NCBI RefSeq assembly: GCF_900141855.1
Contig: NZ_FQYU01000003.1
Coordinates: 62,001-126,000, forward strand
Source of the DNA: Pseudozobellia thermophila
GTDB lineage: Bacteria > Bacteroidota > Bacteroidia > Flavobacteriales > Flavobacteriaceae
Length of the DNA: 64,000 bases
Direction of reading: 5' to 3'
Under the pieces are notes generated by a model. The model was not told the origin of the DNA. It did no database searches and saw nothing but the letters and a program-made list of their open reading frames with translations. Each line of letters begins with the position of its first letter. The stretch's first letter is position 1. Positions 35,476 to 44,646 of this stretch are shown here, in pieces. The position numbers were made by a program, and so were the translations under genes.

Positions 35476-36957
35476 ATGAAAAAAAAATATGCAATTCTGT
35501 TTTTGTTGGCGATTGGTGCGATCAACCTTTTAGGTTGTTTTGGCAATGCCCAAACACACTCCAAAAAGCAGGGGTCTCTTGCTTTAGGGAACAAACGCCC
35601 CAATATTATTTTCTATTTGGCAGATGACCAAGATGTTTACGATTACGGATGTTACGGCAATGATAAGGTGACTACGCCCGCTGTAGACCGTTTGGCAAAA
35701 GAAGGTATGCTATTTACAAATGCTTTTACGGGACAAGCGATTTGTGCGCCAAGTCGGTCTCAGTTGTTTACAGGAAAATATCCGCTTAAAAATGGCTGTT
35801 TTGCCAACCATACGGCAACAAAGCCAAGCATTGAAAGTGTTACGGAACACATGGGGAGATTAGGATATGAAGTCATTCTGGCAGGAAAAAGTCATGTAAA
35901 ACCTTCTAAGGTATATCAATGGGATAGGGCCTGGGAACCAGTGCCAAAAAAGAATGTTCCCAGAGACTATATTCCGTTGGATAGTATTGAACATTATTTG
36001 AAAAACTCAAATAAACCATTTTGTATGTTCATCACATCGAAATATCCACACGGAAAATATTTTGACGTTGATGACCCAAAAGCAGAGAATATTAAGTTTT
36101 ACCCCTTTAATGAGGATAAAAAGATTGCCCCCGAATATGTAAAAACCAAAGCAGGTTATTATAGAAGTATAGAAGAGGATAATACCCAACTCGAAAGTGT
36201 TCTGAAATTAGTGGATACCTATTTAACCGACAATACACTTTTTATCTACAGTGCAGATCATGGTGTTTCCGGAAAATTTACCGTGAAGGATATCGGACTT
36301 AAAGTACCCTTTGTAGCACGCTGGCCAACAGTCATAAAGGCTGGATCGGTCTCCGATCAACTTATTCATTATACAGATGTATTGCCTACCTTCTTGGAAA
36401 TTGCCGGAGGTAAAGCTACACCGGATATGGATGGTAAAAGCTTCCTCCGATTACTTCAAGGTAAAGATGTTGAAATAAACGAATATGTATATGGGGTAAG
36501 AACCAATCAGAATATATTGAATTCTGAAATTTTTCCTTCACGGATGATACGTGATAAACGTTACAAGTATATAAGGAACTTTAATGCTTTAGAAGTGGTT
36601 GAGCGCAATCTCACGGGAAAACCAAATGTAGATTATTTTATAAAAAGGGGGGCATATGCGTTTAGAAACGAACCTTATGAAGAGTTGTACGACATGCGCA
36701 AGGATCCTTTTGAACAACATAATTTGGCCAATGAGCCCGAATTAAGGGCAATTAAAGAAACACTTTCAAAAAAGATGTTTAGTTGGATGAGTCGGCAGGG
36801 CGATATTCTTAGTGACATCCCAGGTAGAATACCCATTGTTGCCCCTGGAGGGAATAAAGGATTTAAACTGGACCAAGACACGCCGACACGCCAAATTCCA
36901 GATTCTATTAAGAACACCTTGGGCAAAGAAGATTATACCATTATAGAGCATTGGTGA
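35476..36957 (+). CDS. Sulfatase (S1 family) lipoprotein, CAPSR motif
   Basis: A 493-residue sulfatase. Signal with lipobox-like INLLGC (Cys21), metal-site IIFYLADDQDVYDYGCYGND, formylglycine Cys90 in GQAICAPSRSQLFTGKYP. Additional conserved parts are LAGKSHVKP (Lys/His), FITSKYPHGKYFD, IYSADHGVSGKFTVKD (the usual D-N is replaced by D-H, which occurs in some subfamilies), and KYKYIRNF-type C-terminal beta domain. The active-site region YLADDQD and the pattern FTGKYP resemble sulfatases acting on heparan- or ulvan-like chains, but I cannot assign an S1 subfamily. 19 bases before the next sulfatase; likely same transcript. Confidence 0.92.
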   Translation: MKKKYAILFLLAIGAINLLGCFGNAQTHSKKQGSLALGNKRPNIIFYLADDQDVYDYGCYGNDKVTTPAVDRLAKEGMLFTNAFTGQAICAPSRSQLFTGKYPLKNGCFANHTATKPSIESVTEHMGRLGYEVILAGKSHVKPSKVYQWDRAWEPVPKKNVPRDYIPLDSIEHYLKNSNKPFCMFITSKYPHGKYFDVDDPKAENIKFYPFNEDKKIAPEYVKTKAGYYRSIEEDNTQLESVLKLVDTYLTDNTLFIYSADHGVSGKFTVKDIGLKVPFVARWPTVIKAGSVSDQLIHYTDVLPTFLEIAGGKATPDMDGKSFLRLLQGKDVEINEYVYGVRTNQNILNSEIFPSRMIRDKRYKYIRNFNALEVVERNLTGKPNVDYFIKRGAYAFRNEPYEELYDMRKDPFEQHNLANEPELRAIKETLSKKMFSWMSRQGDILSDIPGRIPIVAPGGNKGFKLDQDTPTRQIPDSIKNTLGKEDYTIIEHW

Positions 36958-36976
36958 AAAGCAGAAGAATTGAAAA

Positions 36977-38410
36977 ATGAGTAGATTTCTATATATCCTA
37001 GTGGTGGTGACGCCCTTATTGTTTTCCTGTAAAGATGAACATGATAAAACTGAAGTACATCAAGAACAAAAGCCAAAAAACATACTGTTCATTGCCGTTG
37101 ATGATCTGCGCCCGGAGCTTAATTTTTATGGTGCCAAACACATACAATCCCCATATTTGGATAAACTGGCAAGCGAAAGTTTAGTCTTTAACCGTGCGTA
37201 TTGCAATATTCCGGTCTGCGGTGCATCAAGAGCGAGCCTGCTTACCGGTATTAGACCCACCAGAAAACGTTTTATGGACTATAGTACAAGGGCGGATGTG
37301 GATGTTCCCCATGCTATTTCATTGCCCAAGTTTCTTAAACAGAATGGGTATACCACAAGGTCAAATGGTAAAATTTACCATCAAATAGATGATGATAGTT
37401 TAGCTTGGGATGTTATTTGGTTCCCCAAGGGGAACATTCGCAATTATCAACTCAAAAAGAATATAGAGGAAAATGGCAATGCCAATTTGGCCGTTGCGGG
37501 AGCTGCTGCATTTGAAATGGCCGAAGTGGTCGATACCGCCTATTTTGATGGTAAAATTGCCCAAAGAGGAATAGCCGATCTAAAAAAGTTGAAAAATGGA
37601 AAACAGCCTTTTTTCTTGGCTCTAGGTTTTATGAAGCCACACCTTCCTTTTAATGCCCCCAAAAAATACTGGGATCTGTACGATAGAAACCAAATTAAAT
37701 TACCAAAAAATTACGTTCAACCGAAAACTACCCCAACGGAAGCCTTTCACAATTATGGGGAATTGCGCAATTATGGCAACATCCCCGGAAAGGGAGATAT
37801 TCCGGACGATTTGGCCAAGGAACTCATACATGGCTATTACGCTTGCGTAAGTTATGTTGATGCGCAAATTGGTCTGGTCTTGGACGAATTGAAACGTTTG
37901 GATCTAGAGGATGATACTATAGTTGTTCTTTGGGGTGACCATGGTTGGAATTTGGGCGACCATAAATTATGGTGCAAACACGTCACTTTTGAAACTGCTT
38001 TAAGAACGCCTTTAATACTAAAAGTACCTGGAAAGACCAACGGACAAACAACGGATGCTATTACCGAGTATATAGATATTTATCCAAGCTTGGCAGAACT
38101 TGTTGGTCTCAAGGGTGTTCCGGAAACCGTGGAGGGTAAAAGTTTTGTGCCGCTCTTAAATGGGGAAAAACCTAAAAAAGATTGGGCCGTAAGTAAGTTC
38201 AAGGATGCGGTTACCTTGATCAAGGGCGATCTTTTTTACACAGAATGGACCAAAGATGATGGCGTAGCCTATGCGCGTATGTTGTTTGACCACTCCACAG
38301 ACCCTCTAGAGCTTGACAATTTGGCGGAGAAACCCGAATATAGGGAAAAGGTGGAGTCGCTTTCAAAAGAGTTGAGGGAAAAATGGGGCAAGGGCTTTTT
38401 AAGCGAATGA
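36977..38410 (+). CDS. Sulfatase, iduronate-2-sulfatase-like, CGASR variant motif
   Basis: A 477-residue lipoprotein (PLLFSC, Cys18). Metal site [15 protein letters not shown] and VWHP-like regions match the iduronate-2-sulfatase-like branch (S1_7-like): [41 protein letters not shown] and [21 protein letters not shown]. The modified Cys81 lies in [16 protein letters not shown], so the +2 residue is Ala instead of Pro. Serine-type or anSME-matured sulfatases tolerate Ala here. Spacing of 19 and 24 bases to neighbours indicates one operon. Substrate by analogy: 2-O- or 3-O-sulfated uronic acid or rhamnose (inference). Confidence 0.93.
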   Translation: MSRFLYILVVVTPLLFSCKDEHDKTEVHQEQKPKNILFIAVDDLRPELNFYGAKHIQSPYLDKLASESLVFNRAYCNIPVCGASRASLLTGIRPTRKRFMDYSTRADVDVPHAISLPKFLKQNGYTTRSNGKIYHQIDDDSLAWDVIWFPKGNIRNYQLKKNIEENGNANLAVAGAAAFEMAEVVDTAYFDGKIAQRGIADLKKLKNGKQPFFLALGFMKPHLPFNAPKKYWDLYDRNQIKLPKNYVQPKTTPTEAFHNYGELRNYGNIPGKGDIPDDLAKELIHGYYACVSYVDAQIGLVLDELKRLDLEDDTIVVLWGDHGWNLGDHKLWCKHVTFETALRTPLILKVPGKTNGQTTDAITEYIDIYPSLAELVGLKGVPETVEGKSFVPLLNGEKPKKDWAVSKFKDAVTLIKGDLFYTEWTKDDGVAYARMLFDHSTDPLELDNLAEKPEYREKVESLSKELREKWGKGFLSE

Positions 38411-38434
38411 TAGAATAACCGAAGTTTACTAACA

Positions 38435-39874
38435 ATGAAAAATAATACGGTTTTATGTGTTCTATTATTGATGGTAACACTACATAGTATAAAGGCTCAG
38501 GAGAAGCAAAATGTGCTCGTTTTTTTAATCGACGATTTAAGAACAGAATTGGGCTGTTACGGAAACGATGTGGTCAAGAGCCCTAATATTGACAAGTTGG
38601 CCAGTGAGGGTACACTATTTACCCGTGCCTATAGTCAACAAGGGATTTGTGCTCCATCTCGAATAAGTATCTTAACGGGCTTACGTCCCGAAACCGTTGG
38701 TATTTATGATTTGTTTACCCCGCTTAGGTCGGTACATAAGGAGATGTTGACAGTGCCCAAATATTTTAAGGAAAATGGCTATAAAACCATTAGTATTGGT
38801 AAAGTTTACCATCATGGGAGGGACGATGTAGAAAGCTGGACCAATTTTTATCAAAAGGAACCCAACTCATGGGTGAGCCAAACCAATCTGGAGCTAATCG
38901 AAAAATTTAAAAAGGAAGGCCGTGAAAACACAAGAGGGCCTGCTCTTGAAAGTGCCGATGTGGCGGACGAAGGTTATAAGGATGGCAGGACAACCCAACA
39001 TGCCATACAAACCTTAAAGGAACTTAAGAACGATAATTTTGTGATGTTCGTAGGGTTTACAAAGCCGCACCTACCGTTTAATGCACCTAAAAAGTATTGG
39101 GATCTATACGATAAGGACACGTTCTTGGTGCCATCTAGGAATGAGCCCATAAACATGTACAAGAATGCCCTCACCAACTGGAACGAGCTACGGGCCTATT
39201 ACGGTATTCCACGGGAAGGCACGTTAGACGATAATCTTACAAGAGATTTAATACATGGCTATTATGCATCAATTAGTTATATGGATGCTCAAGTTGGTAA
39301 AATAATGGCAACGCTGGATGATTTGGACCTCAGAAAAAATACCCTTGTTGTTTTTATGAGCGACCACGGTTATAAAATCGGCGAGTATGGTGCTTGGTGT
39401 AAGCACACCAATTTTGAGTTGGATGTAAGGGTCCCTCTGATTATAAGTAACAATTACGACAGTAGCGCCCCTAAAGAAAAACAAGTTTCGGAAGCCTTGG
39501 TTGAGAATGTTGATTTGTTTCCCACCCTTGTGGAGGCCTGTGGCCTAAAAATGCCGGATTTGGACGGAAAAAGTTTATTGCCATTGCTTCAAGACCCTGA
39601 TATGGCATGGAGTGATGGCGCCTACAGTTTATATCCAAGAGGTAAAGACACCATGGGGTGCACCGTTACGGACGGCTCATGGCGGTATACCGAATGGCGG
39701 GATAGCAAAACGCAGCAGGTCAGGGCAATAGAGCTTTATGACCATAGCAACGACAATCCAATAGCCGTGGAGAATCTTGCAGGTAATGCCCAATATGGGC
39801 AGGTTGAAGCGAGAATGAGAGGGTTGCTCATAAAAAAATTCCCTAGAACCACCTATTCGTTTTATAGGCAATAA
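38435..39874 (+). CDS. Sulfatase, iduronate-2-sulfatase-like, CAPSR motif
   Basis: A 479-residue secreted sulfatase with a Sec signal ending near residue 21 ([13 protein letters not shown]) and no lipobox. Metal-site [17 protein letters not shown] and formylglycine Cys72 in [20 protein letters not shown]. It shares with its upstream neighbour the blocks [35 protein letters not shown] and [21 protein letters not shown], so the two belong to the same subfamily and are probably an old duplication with different motif (CAPSR here, CGASR there). It lies 24 bases downstream of that gene. A 127-base gap follows before the next sulfatase. Confidence 0.93.
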   Translation: MKNNTVLCVLLLMVTLHSIKAQEKQNVLVFLIDDLRTELGCYGNDVVKSPNIDKLASEGTLFTRAYSQQGICAPSRISILTGLRPETVGIYDLFTPLRSVHKEMLTVPKYFKENGYKTISIGKVYHHGRDDVESWTNFYQKEPNSWVSQTNLELIEKFKKEGRENTRGPALESADVADEGYKDGRTTQHAIQTLKELKNDNFVMFVGFTKPHLPFNAPKKYWDLYDKDTFLVPSRNEPINMYKNALTNWNELRAYYGIPREGTLDDNLTRDLIHGYYASISYMDAQVGKIMATLDDLDLRKNTLVVFMSDHGYKIGEYGAWCKHTNFELDVRVPLIISNNYDSSAPKEKQVSEALVENVDLFPTLVEACGLKMPDLDGKSLLPLLQDPDMAWSDGAYSLYPRGKDTMGCTVTDGSWRYTEWRDSKTQQVRAIELYDHSNDNPIAVENLAGNAQYGQVEARMRGLLIKKFPRTTYSFYRQ

Positions 39875-40001
39875 GCAATTAACGAAAATGGCGAGTCGGT
39901 GCGTATGGAACAAAGTGTATTTGACATTGGTACAAAATCAAAGCCCAGGCTTTAAGGTTCGAGCCAAAACAATATATTAATCAAAATAAATCATTTCGAG
40001 T

Positions 40002-41777
40002 ATGATTCCGCTGAAGCCGATTTTTAAACTTTTTTCTTTATCCCTTTTTCTTGTAGGAGGCCTACTAATGGTAGGTTGTCAAACGAAGGCGAAACAAGGT
40101 ACGGGCAAGCCCATGGCAAAGCCCGATTTACAAATGTCCGAACGTCCCAATATTCTATGGTTGGTAACGGAAGATATGGGACCTTACATTCCTCCATTCG
40201 GTGATTCTACTATCGTTACTCCCAATTTAAGCCGGTTGGCGGCAGAGGGAGTGGTTTATACCAACCTATTCTCTACCTCCGGGGTATGTGCCCCAAGCCG
40301 TGCGGCCATTATTATGGGTATGTACCCTTCAAGTATTGGTGCTAACCACATGCGAACCACGTCGTATACAGAGGTCACCGGCTTACCTGAATATGGTGCC
40401 GTTCCTCCACCTGATGCCCGCATGGTAAGTGAACTTTTGCGTATGAACGGGTATTATTGTTCCAATAATTATAAAGAAGATTACCAATTTACGGCTCCCA
40501 AAACCGGTTGGGATGAAAGTAGCCCCTATGCCCATTGGCGCAACCGGGACAAAAATCAACCCTTTTTTTCCGTGTTCAATTTTACCGAGACCCACGAGTC
40601 GGGTCTCTTTGAACCTTATGGTTTTAGGGAGATTGAAACCAGGCACTACCATTCGGGCAATCGAGATTATAAATGGGAAAATTTTGGAACCTCGCACGCC
40701 AAAAACAGAATGGCCGAGGAAGAAACGCCCGTACATCTACCTAAAGACACAAAATTTGATATTCCCCCATATTTGCCCGATACTCCGAAAGTCCGTCGTG
40801 ATATGTGGAAGCTGTACAATAACATAGCCGAAATGGACGGACAAGTGGGAGCCATACTGAAACAACTTGAGGAAGATGGACTGTTGGAGAATACCATTAT
40901 TTTCTTTTATGGTGACCACGGAGGCCCTTTACCGAGGGAAAAAAGGTTGATTTACGATTCCGGCTTGAATACCCCCCTTATTATCAGGTTCCCCAATAAA
41001 CAACACGCCGGAACTAGAAATAATGAATTACTCAGTTTCGTGGATTTTGCGCCCACCTTACTATCATTGATCGGGGCAGAACCTCCCCAATATATGCAAG
41101 GCCAAGCTTTTCTAGGCAAGTACAGGTCGAAGAACGAACGCAAATATATACATGCGGCGGCCGACCGTTTCGATGGGTTTACCGATGCCATCCGCGCCGT
41201 TCGTGACTCTCGATTCAAGTACATTAGAAACTACCGGCCCGAACAAGGGTACTACCTGCCGGTAGCTTATCGGGAACAAATTCCCACTATGCAAGAATTG
41301 TTGCGATTACGTGATGCAGGAAAGTTAAACGAAGCGCAATTGCAATGGTTTCGGCAAAAAAAACCTAAAGAGGAACTCTTCGATTGCACTGTTGATCCCT
41401 ACGAATTGAACAATCTTGCCGAAAACCCTCAATACCAGGAAAAACTGGTGGAGTTGCGGACCGAGATGGACCGATGGCTGAAGGAAATAGGAGATGTACC
41501 CGACCTGCCAGAGAAAAAACTGATAGCAAAGCTTTGGAAGGGGGGGCATACCCAGCCTGTTACCGCAGCACCCGAAATAAACGTTTTAAACGGAAAAGTT
41601 GCCATCTCTTGTAATACTGAGGGGGCTTCCATCGGGTATAAGATAATTGATTCCAACGGTAAAATGCCTGACCCTTGGTCCATCTACCGGGAACCCATCG
41701 CTCTAGGAGAAAATGAAAAGATAATTTGCCAAGCTTATAGAATCGGATTTTTACCGAGTAAAGTGGTAGGGAAATAA
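40002..41777 (+). CDS. Sulfatase lipoprotein with C-terminal CHB_HEX_C-like beta domain
   Basis: A 591-residue sulfatase. Lipobox LLMVGC (Cys26), metal-site ILWLVTEDMG (Glu-Asp instead of Asp-Asp, as in sulfohydrolase-like members), formylglycine Cys96 in STSGVCAPSRAAIIMGMYP. Further blocks are ETHESGLFEPY, IFFYGDHGGPLPREKR and RFPNKQHAGTRNNEL. Residues ~520-591 (PVTAAPEINVLNG through IICQAYRIGFLPSKVVG) form an extra beta sandwich like the chitobiase C-terminal (CHB_HEX_C) domain, found here and there on such sulfatases. The first part is closest to sulfohydrolases of heparan-type chains, but in a marine PUL the substrate is more likely algal. Confidence 0.92.
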   Translation: MIPLKPIFKLFSLSLFLVGGLLMVGCQTKAKQGTGKPMAKPDLQMSERPNILWLVTEDMGPYIPPFGDSTIVTPNLSRLAAEGVVYTNLFSTSGVCAPSRAAIIMGMYPSSIGANHMRTTSYTEVTGLPEYGAVPPPDARMVSELLRMNGYYCSNNYKEDYQFTAPKTGWDESSPYAHWRNRDKNQPFFSVFNFTETHESGLFEPYGFREIETRHYHSGNRDYKWENFGTSHAKNRMAEEETPVHLPKDTKFDIPPYLPDTPKVRRDMWKLYNNIAEMDGQVGAILKQLEEDGLLENTIIFFYGDHGGPLPREKRLIYDSGLNTPLIIRFPNKQHAGTRNNELLSFVDFAPTLLSLIGAEPPQYMQGQAFLGKYRSKNERKYIHAAADRFDGFTDAIRAVRDSRFKYIRNYRPEQGYYLPVAYREQIPTMQELLRLRDAGKLNEAQLQWFRQKKPKEELFDCTVDPYELNNLAENPQYQEKLVELRTEMDRWLKEIGDVPDLPEKKLIAKLWKGGHTQPVTAAPEINVLNGKVAISCNTEGASIGYKIIDSNGKMPDPWSIYREPIALGENEKIICQAYRIGFLPSKVVGK

Positions 41778-41815
41778 TATAGGTTTCATTAATTTTTGTT
41801 TCGGTGATTCCCTAG

Positions 41816-41861
41816 CAGTACAGAGCAGGACACTCTTACATCGAACAATACCTAATTTTGG
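41816..41861 (+). promoter_or_regulatory. PUL operator-promoter of the GMC oxidoreductase operon
   Basis: GCAGT-ACAGA-GCAGG at 41816-41830 (two A-to-G changes from the ACAGN-ACAGN-ACAGG pattern) is followed after 23 bases by a perfect -7 TAATTTTG at 41854-41861. The ATG of the GMC gene is 86 bases downstream. Confidence 0.65.
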
Positions 41862-41947
41862 ATGTTCTCTAAGTAGGGTATGCCGGTAATTGCAGTGGGG
41901 CAACCAGCTTTCGATGTTTGATAATTAAAAAAAAAGAAAAGAACGGT

Positions 41948-43648
41948 ATGGTTAAAGGACCAAATACGAATACCTTCGACGCTATTGTTGTCGGGACTGG
42001 AATTAGTGGAGGTTGGGCGGCAAAGGAACTTTGTGAGAATGGACTGAAGACCTTGGTGTTGGAGCGTGGAAGAATGGTACGGCACGTGGTAGATTATCCA
42101 ACTATGCATTTGGACCCCTGGGATTTGCCAAATGCTGGTAAGACCTCTGCGAAAATCAAAGAAAAATATCCAAAACAATCCCGTTGGGGCTTTGATGAAA
42201 CTACACGCCATTTTTTCAACGATGATTCTAAATATGACTATGACGAAGACAAACGTTTTGATTGGATCCGTGGCACCCAAGTAGGCGGTCGGTCGTTGAT
42301 ATGGGGCAAACAGACCTATCGGTGGTCCGATCTCGATTTTGAGGCCAATGCCAAAGAGGGTATAGGGGTAGATTGGCCGATTAGGTACAATGATATAAAA
42401 CCTTGGTATGAATATGTGGAAAAACATGTAGGAATAAGCGGTGAAGCCCTAGGTTTACCCCATTTGCCTGACAGTATTTTTCTAAAACCTATGGAACTCA
42501 ACTGTGTTGAAGAGCATTTTAGAAAAGGAATAAGTAAAAAGTATGGAGATCGGGTGCTTACCATAGGTAGGGTGGCCCATATTACCGAAGGCTCAAAGCC
42601 CGGTGCCGGTAGAGGTACCTGCCAATACAGAAACCGTTGTAAACGTGGTTGTCCGTATGGAGGGTATTTCAGTTCCAATTCATCTACACTTCCCATGGCG
42701 GAGGCTACCGGAAATATGACGCTGAGACCCAACTCTATTGTTTGTGAAGTCTTGTATGACAAGGATAAAAGGAGGGCTACAGGCGTTAAGATTGTAGATG
42801 CCGAAACCGAGGAAGTCATCGAGTTCAAATCTAAAATCGTCTTCCTTTGTGCCTCTTCCATGGCATCAACGGCTATTCTAATGCAATCAAAGTCCGATGT
42901 CTTCCCTAACGGTATGGGCAACGGTAGTGGTGAGTTGGGACACAATGTAATGGACCACCAATTAGGGGGTGGTGCTACGGGAAAAATTGATGGTTATGAC
43001 GATAAATATTACAAAGGTAGAAGGCCTAATGGATTTTATATACCGAGATTTAGAAATATTGGTCCTACTTCGGAAAAAGTAGATTTTATTAGAGGCTATG
43101 GATACCAGGGAAGCGCGGGACGTAACGATTATAGTACCCTGATTCCGGAATATGCCTATGGCGAAGAGCTTAAAGCTGCCATGTTAAAGCCCGGCGATTG
43201 GCGTATCAACCTGCTTGGTTTTGGTGAAGTATTGCCTTATCATGAAAATCGCATGTACCTCAACTATGATAAATTAGATCCTTACGGGTTGCCTACCATT
43301 GTTTTTGACGCCGAATTTAAGGAGAATGAACTTCGGATGAGAAAAGATTGGATAGAACAGGCCCAGGAAATGCTTGAAAATGCCGGGTTCAAAGATGTAC
43401 GCCCCACCTACAGAAAAGCTGTTATGGGAGGCGGGATCCATGAAATGGGCACCGCGAGAATGGGTAAAGACCCAAAAACTTCCGTTTTGAACAAATACAA
43501 CCAACTGCACGAAGTACCCAATGTGTATGTTACGGACGGAGCCTGTATGACATCTTCAGGTTGCCAAAACCCCTCATTGACCTATATGGCCCTAACGGCA
43601 AGAGCCGCGAATCACGCGGTTGGAGAATTGAAAAAAATGAATCTTTAA
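41948..43648 (+). CDS. GMC-family FAD oxidoreductase (sugar dehydrogenase large subunit)
   Basis: A 566-residue glucose-methanol-choline oxidoreductase, started at ATG 41948 (MVKGPNTNTFDAIVVGTG) rather than an upstream TTG. The FAD-binding Rossmann motif is VVGTGISGGWAAKELCEN. A Cys-rich segment, CQYRNRCKRGCPYGGY, and the C-terminal GMC block TDGACMTSSGCQNPSLTYMA, with His in GGIHEMGTARMG, complete the family pattern. There is no signal peptide; its partner, encoded 3 bases downstream, has a twin-arginine signal and may carry it out. Such two-part dehydrogenases oxidise gluconate or the C-3 hydroxyl of glycosides. Here the likely substrate is a sugar released from the polysaccharide. Confidence 0.92.
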   Translation: MVKGPNTNTFDAIVVGTGISGGWAAKELCENGLKTLVLERGRMVRHVVDYPTMHLDPWDLPNAGKTSAKIKEKYPKQSRWGFDETTRHFFNDDSKYDYDEDKRFDWIRGTQVGGRSLIWGKQTYRWSDLDFEANAKEGIGVDWPIRYNDIKPWYEYVEKHVGISGEALGLPHLPDSIFLKPMELNCVEEHFRKGISKKYGDRVLTIGRVAHITEGSKPGAGRGTCQYRNRCKRGCPYGGYFSSNSSTLPMAEATGNMTLRPNSIVCEVLYDKDKRRATGVKIVDAETEEVIEFKSKIVFLCASSMASTAILMQSKSDVFPNGMGNGSGELGHNVMDHQLGGGATGKIDGYDDKYYKGRRPNGFYIPRFRNIGPTSEKVDFIRGYGYQGSAGRNDYSTLIPEYAYGEELKAAMLKPGDWRINLLGFGEVLPYHENRMYLNYDKLDPYGLPTIVFDAEFKENELRMRKDWIEQAQEMLENAGFKDVRPTYRKAVMGGGIHEMGTARMGKDPKTSVLNKYNQLHEVPNVYVTDGACMTSSGCQNPSLTYMALTARAANHAVGELKKMNL

Positions 43649-43651
43649 TTA

Positions 43652-44296
43652 ATGGATGTGGAAAGAAGAAAAGCATTAAAGAATATCGGTTTATCATTGG
43701 GGGCCATCACCCTATCATCTTCGGTGGTCGCCTTGCTTCAAAGTTGTGCCGAAGAAAGGACCCTGGCGTGGACCCCTCAATTCTTTACCCCGGATGAGGT
43801 GTTCATAACTCAAATTACCTTGGATGTCATGATACCGGCAACCCCTAATATCCCTGGGGCAACCGAGCTGAACCTTACACAGTTCATAGACGGTTATTTG
43901 TACTCCATTGCCACAGAAAAAGAAAAATCCGCATTCAAGGTAGGTATCGAGCAATATTTGTCATCTACCCTGCAAGAAAGTAATAAGAAGAAAGCCGCCG
44001 ATTTATCTGAAACCGATATTGACCATAGATTGGCCTATTATTTTAAGGCCGAAAGATCGGAGCAACAAAAATGGGGCCGTGAAGTAGACGTTTCTAAAAA
44101 AGACAATGCGGGGTTACCATCGGTAGATGCCGTTAACTTCTCCGTCCTAAAATCACTACGTACAATGGCCATAGAAGCTTTTAAAGTATGTGAATTGATC
44201 GGCGAGAAAATATTGGCCTATGACCCCATACCGGGATCACACGCTGGTTGTGTGGATCTTCAAGAACTAACACAGGGTAAAGCTTGGTCTTTGTAA
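43652..44296 (+). CDS. Gluconate 2-dehydrogenase subunit 3 family protein (Tat-exported small subunit)
   Basis: A 214-residue protein starting MDVERRKALKNIGLSLGAITL, a twin-arginine-type signal (RRKALK) with hydrophobic run and SC near position 31. The mature part matches the gluconate-2-dehydrogenase subunit-3 family (FTPDEVFITQITLDVMIPAT; PGATELNLTQFIDGYL). It starts 3 bases after the GMC gene, so the pair is translationally coupled. By family the small subunit helps export and stabilise the flavoprotein in the periplasm; a heme subunit, if any, is not encoded here. Confidence 0.9.
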   Translation: MDVERRKALKNIGLSLGAITLSSSVVALLQSCAEERTLAWTPQFFTPDEVFITQITLDVMIPATPNIPGATELNLTQFIDGYLYSIATEKEKSAFKVGIEQYLSSTLQESNKKKAADLSETDIDHRLAYYFKAERSEQQKWGREVDVSKKDNAGLPSVDAVNFSVLKSLRTMAIEAFKVCELIGEKILAYDPIPGSHAGCVDLQELTQGKAWSL

Positions 44297-44319
44297 AAAC
44301 GCAGGTTGTTTGAAGTAAT

Positions 44320-44634
44320 TTAGGCCAGGTGAAAGACTTCGGTCAGTTCTAAAGAGACCGGGCTGTCATCAGGATTTGTTTCCATTAAATCGGCCATATA
44401 TTTCCACCATTTTTGGCATATTTCGGTCTGTGCGATCGCATTCCATTGATTTTCTGAAACAGTTTCCACATATGCGAAAAGACAATTGCTTTGGGGGTCT
44501 ATAAAAATGCTGTAATTGTTGGTCCCGTGTTCCTTAAGGGCCGTTTCAAGTTCTGGCCATATAGGATTATGCCGGCGGATGTATTCGGCAACCTGCTCCG
44601 AATATACCTTCATTTTAAATGCTTTTCTAATCAT
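44320..44634 (-). CDS. rhaM: L-rhamnose mutarotase
   Basis: A 104-residue RhaM-type enzyme interconverting alpha and beta anomers of L-rhamnose. Recognisable blocks are [53 protein letters not shown] and [13 protein letters not shown] with the usual Trp-rich ICQKWWKYM. Length is standard. It is encoded 12 bases downstream of the alpha-L-rhamnosidase gene on the same strand, so the two act together: rhamnose release, then anomer conversion before isomerisation. This pair is the main evidence that rhamnose is a component of the PUL substrate. Confidence 0.93.
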   Translation of the reverse strand: MIRKAFKMKVYSEQVAEYIRRHNPIWPELETALKEHGTNNYSIFIDPQSNCLFAYVETVSENQWNAIAQTEICQKWWKYMADLMETNPDDSPVSLELTEVFHLA

Positions 44635-44646
44635 GGGTTGAGGTGT

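Noticed and set aside
41852-42427. 191-residue minus-strand ORF over the start of the GMC gene
   Set aside because: Overlaps the -7 element and the Rossmann motif of the real gene; shadow frame.
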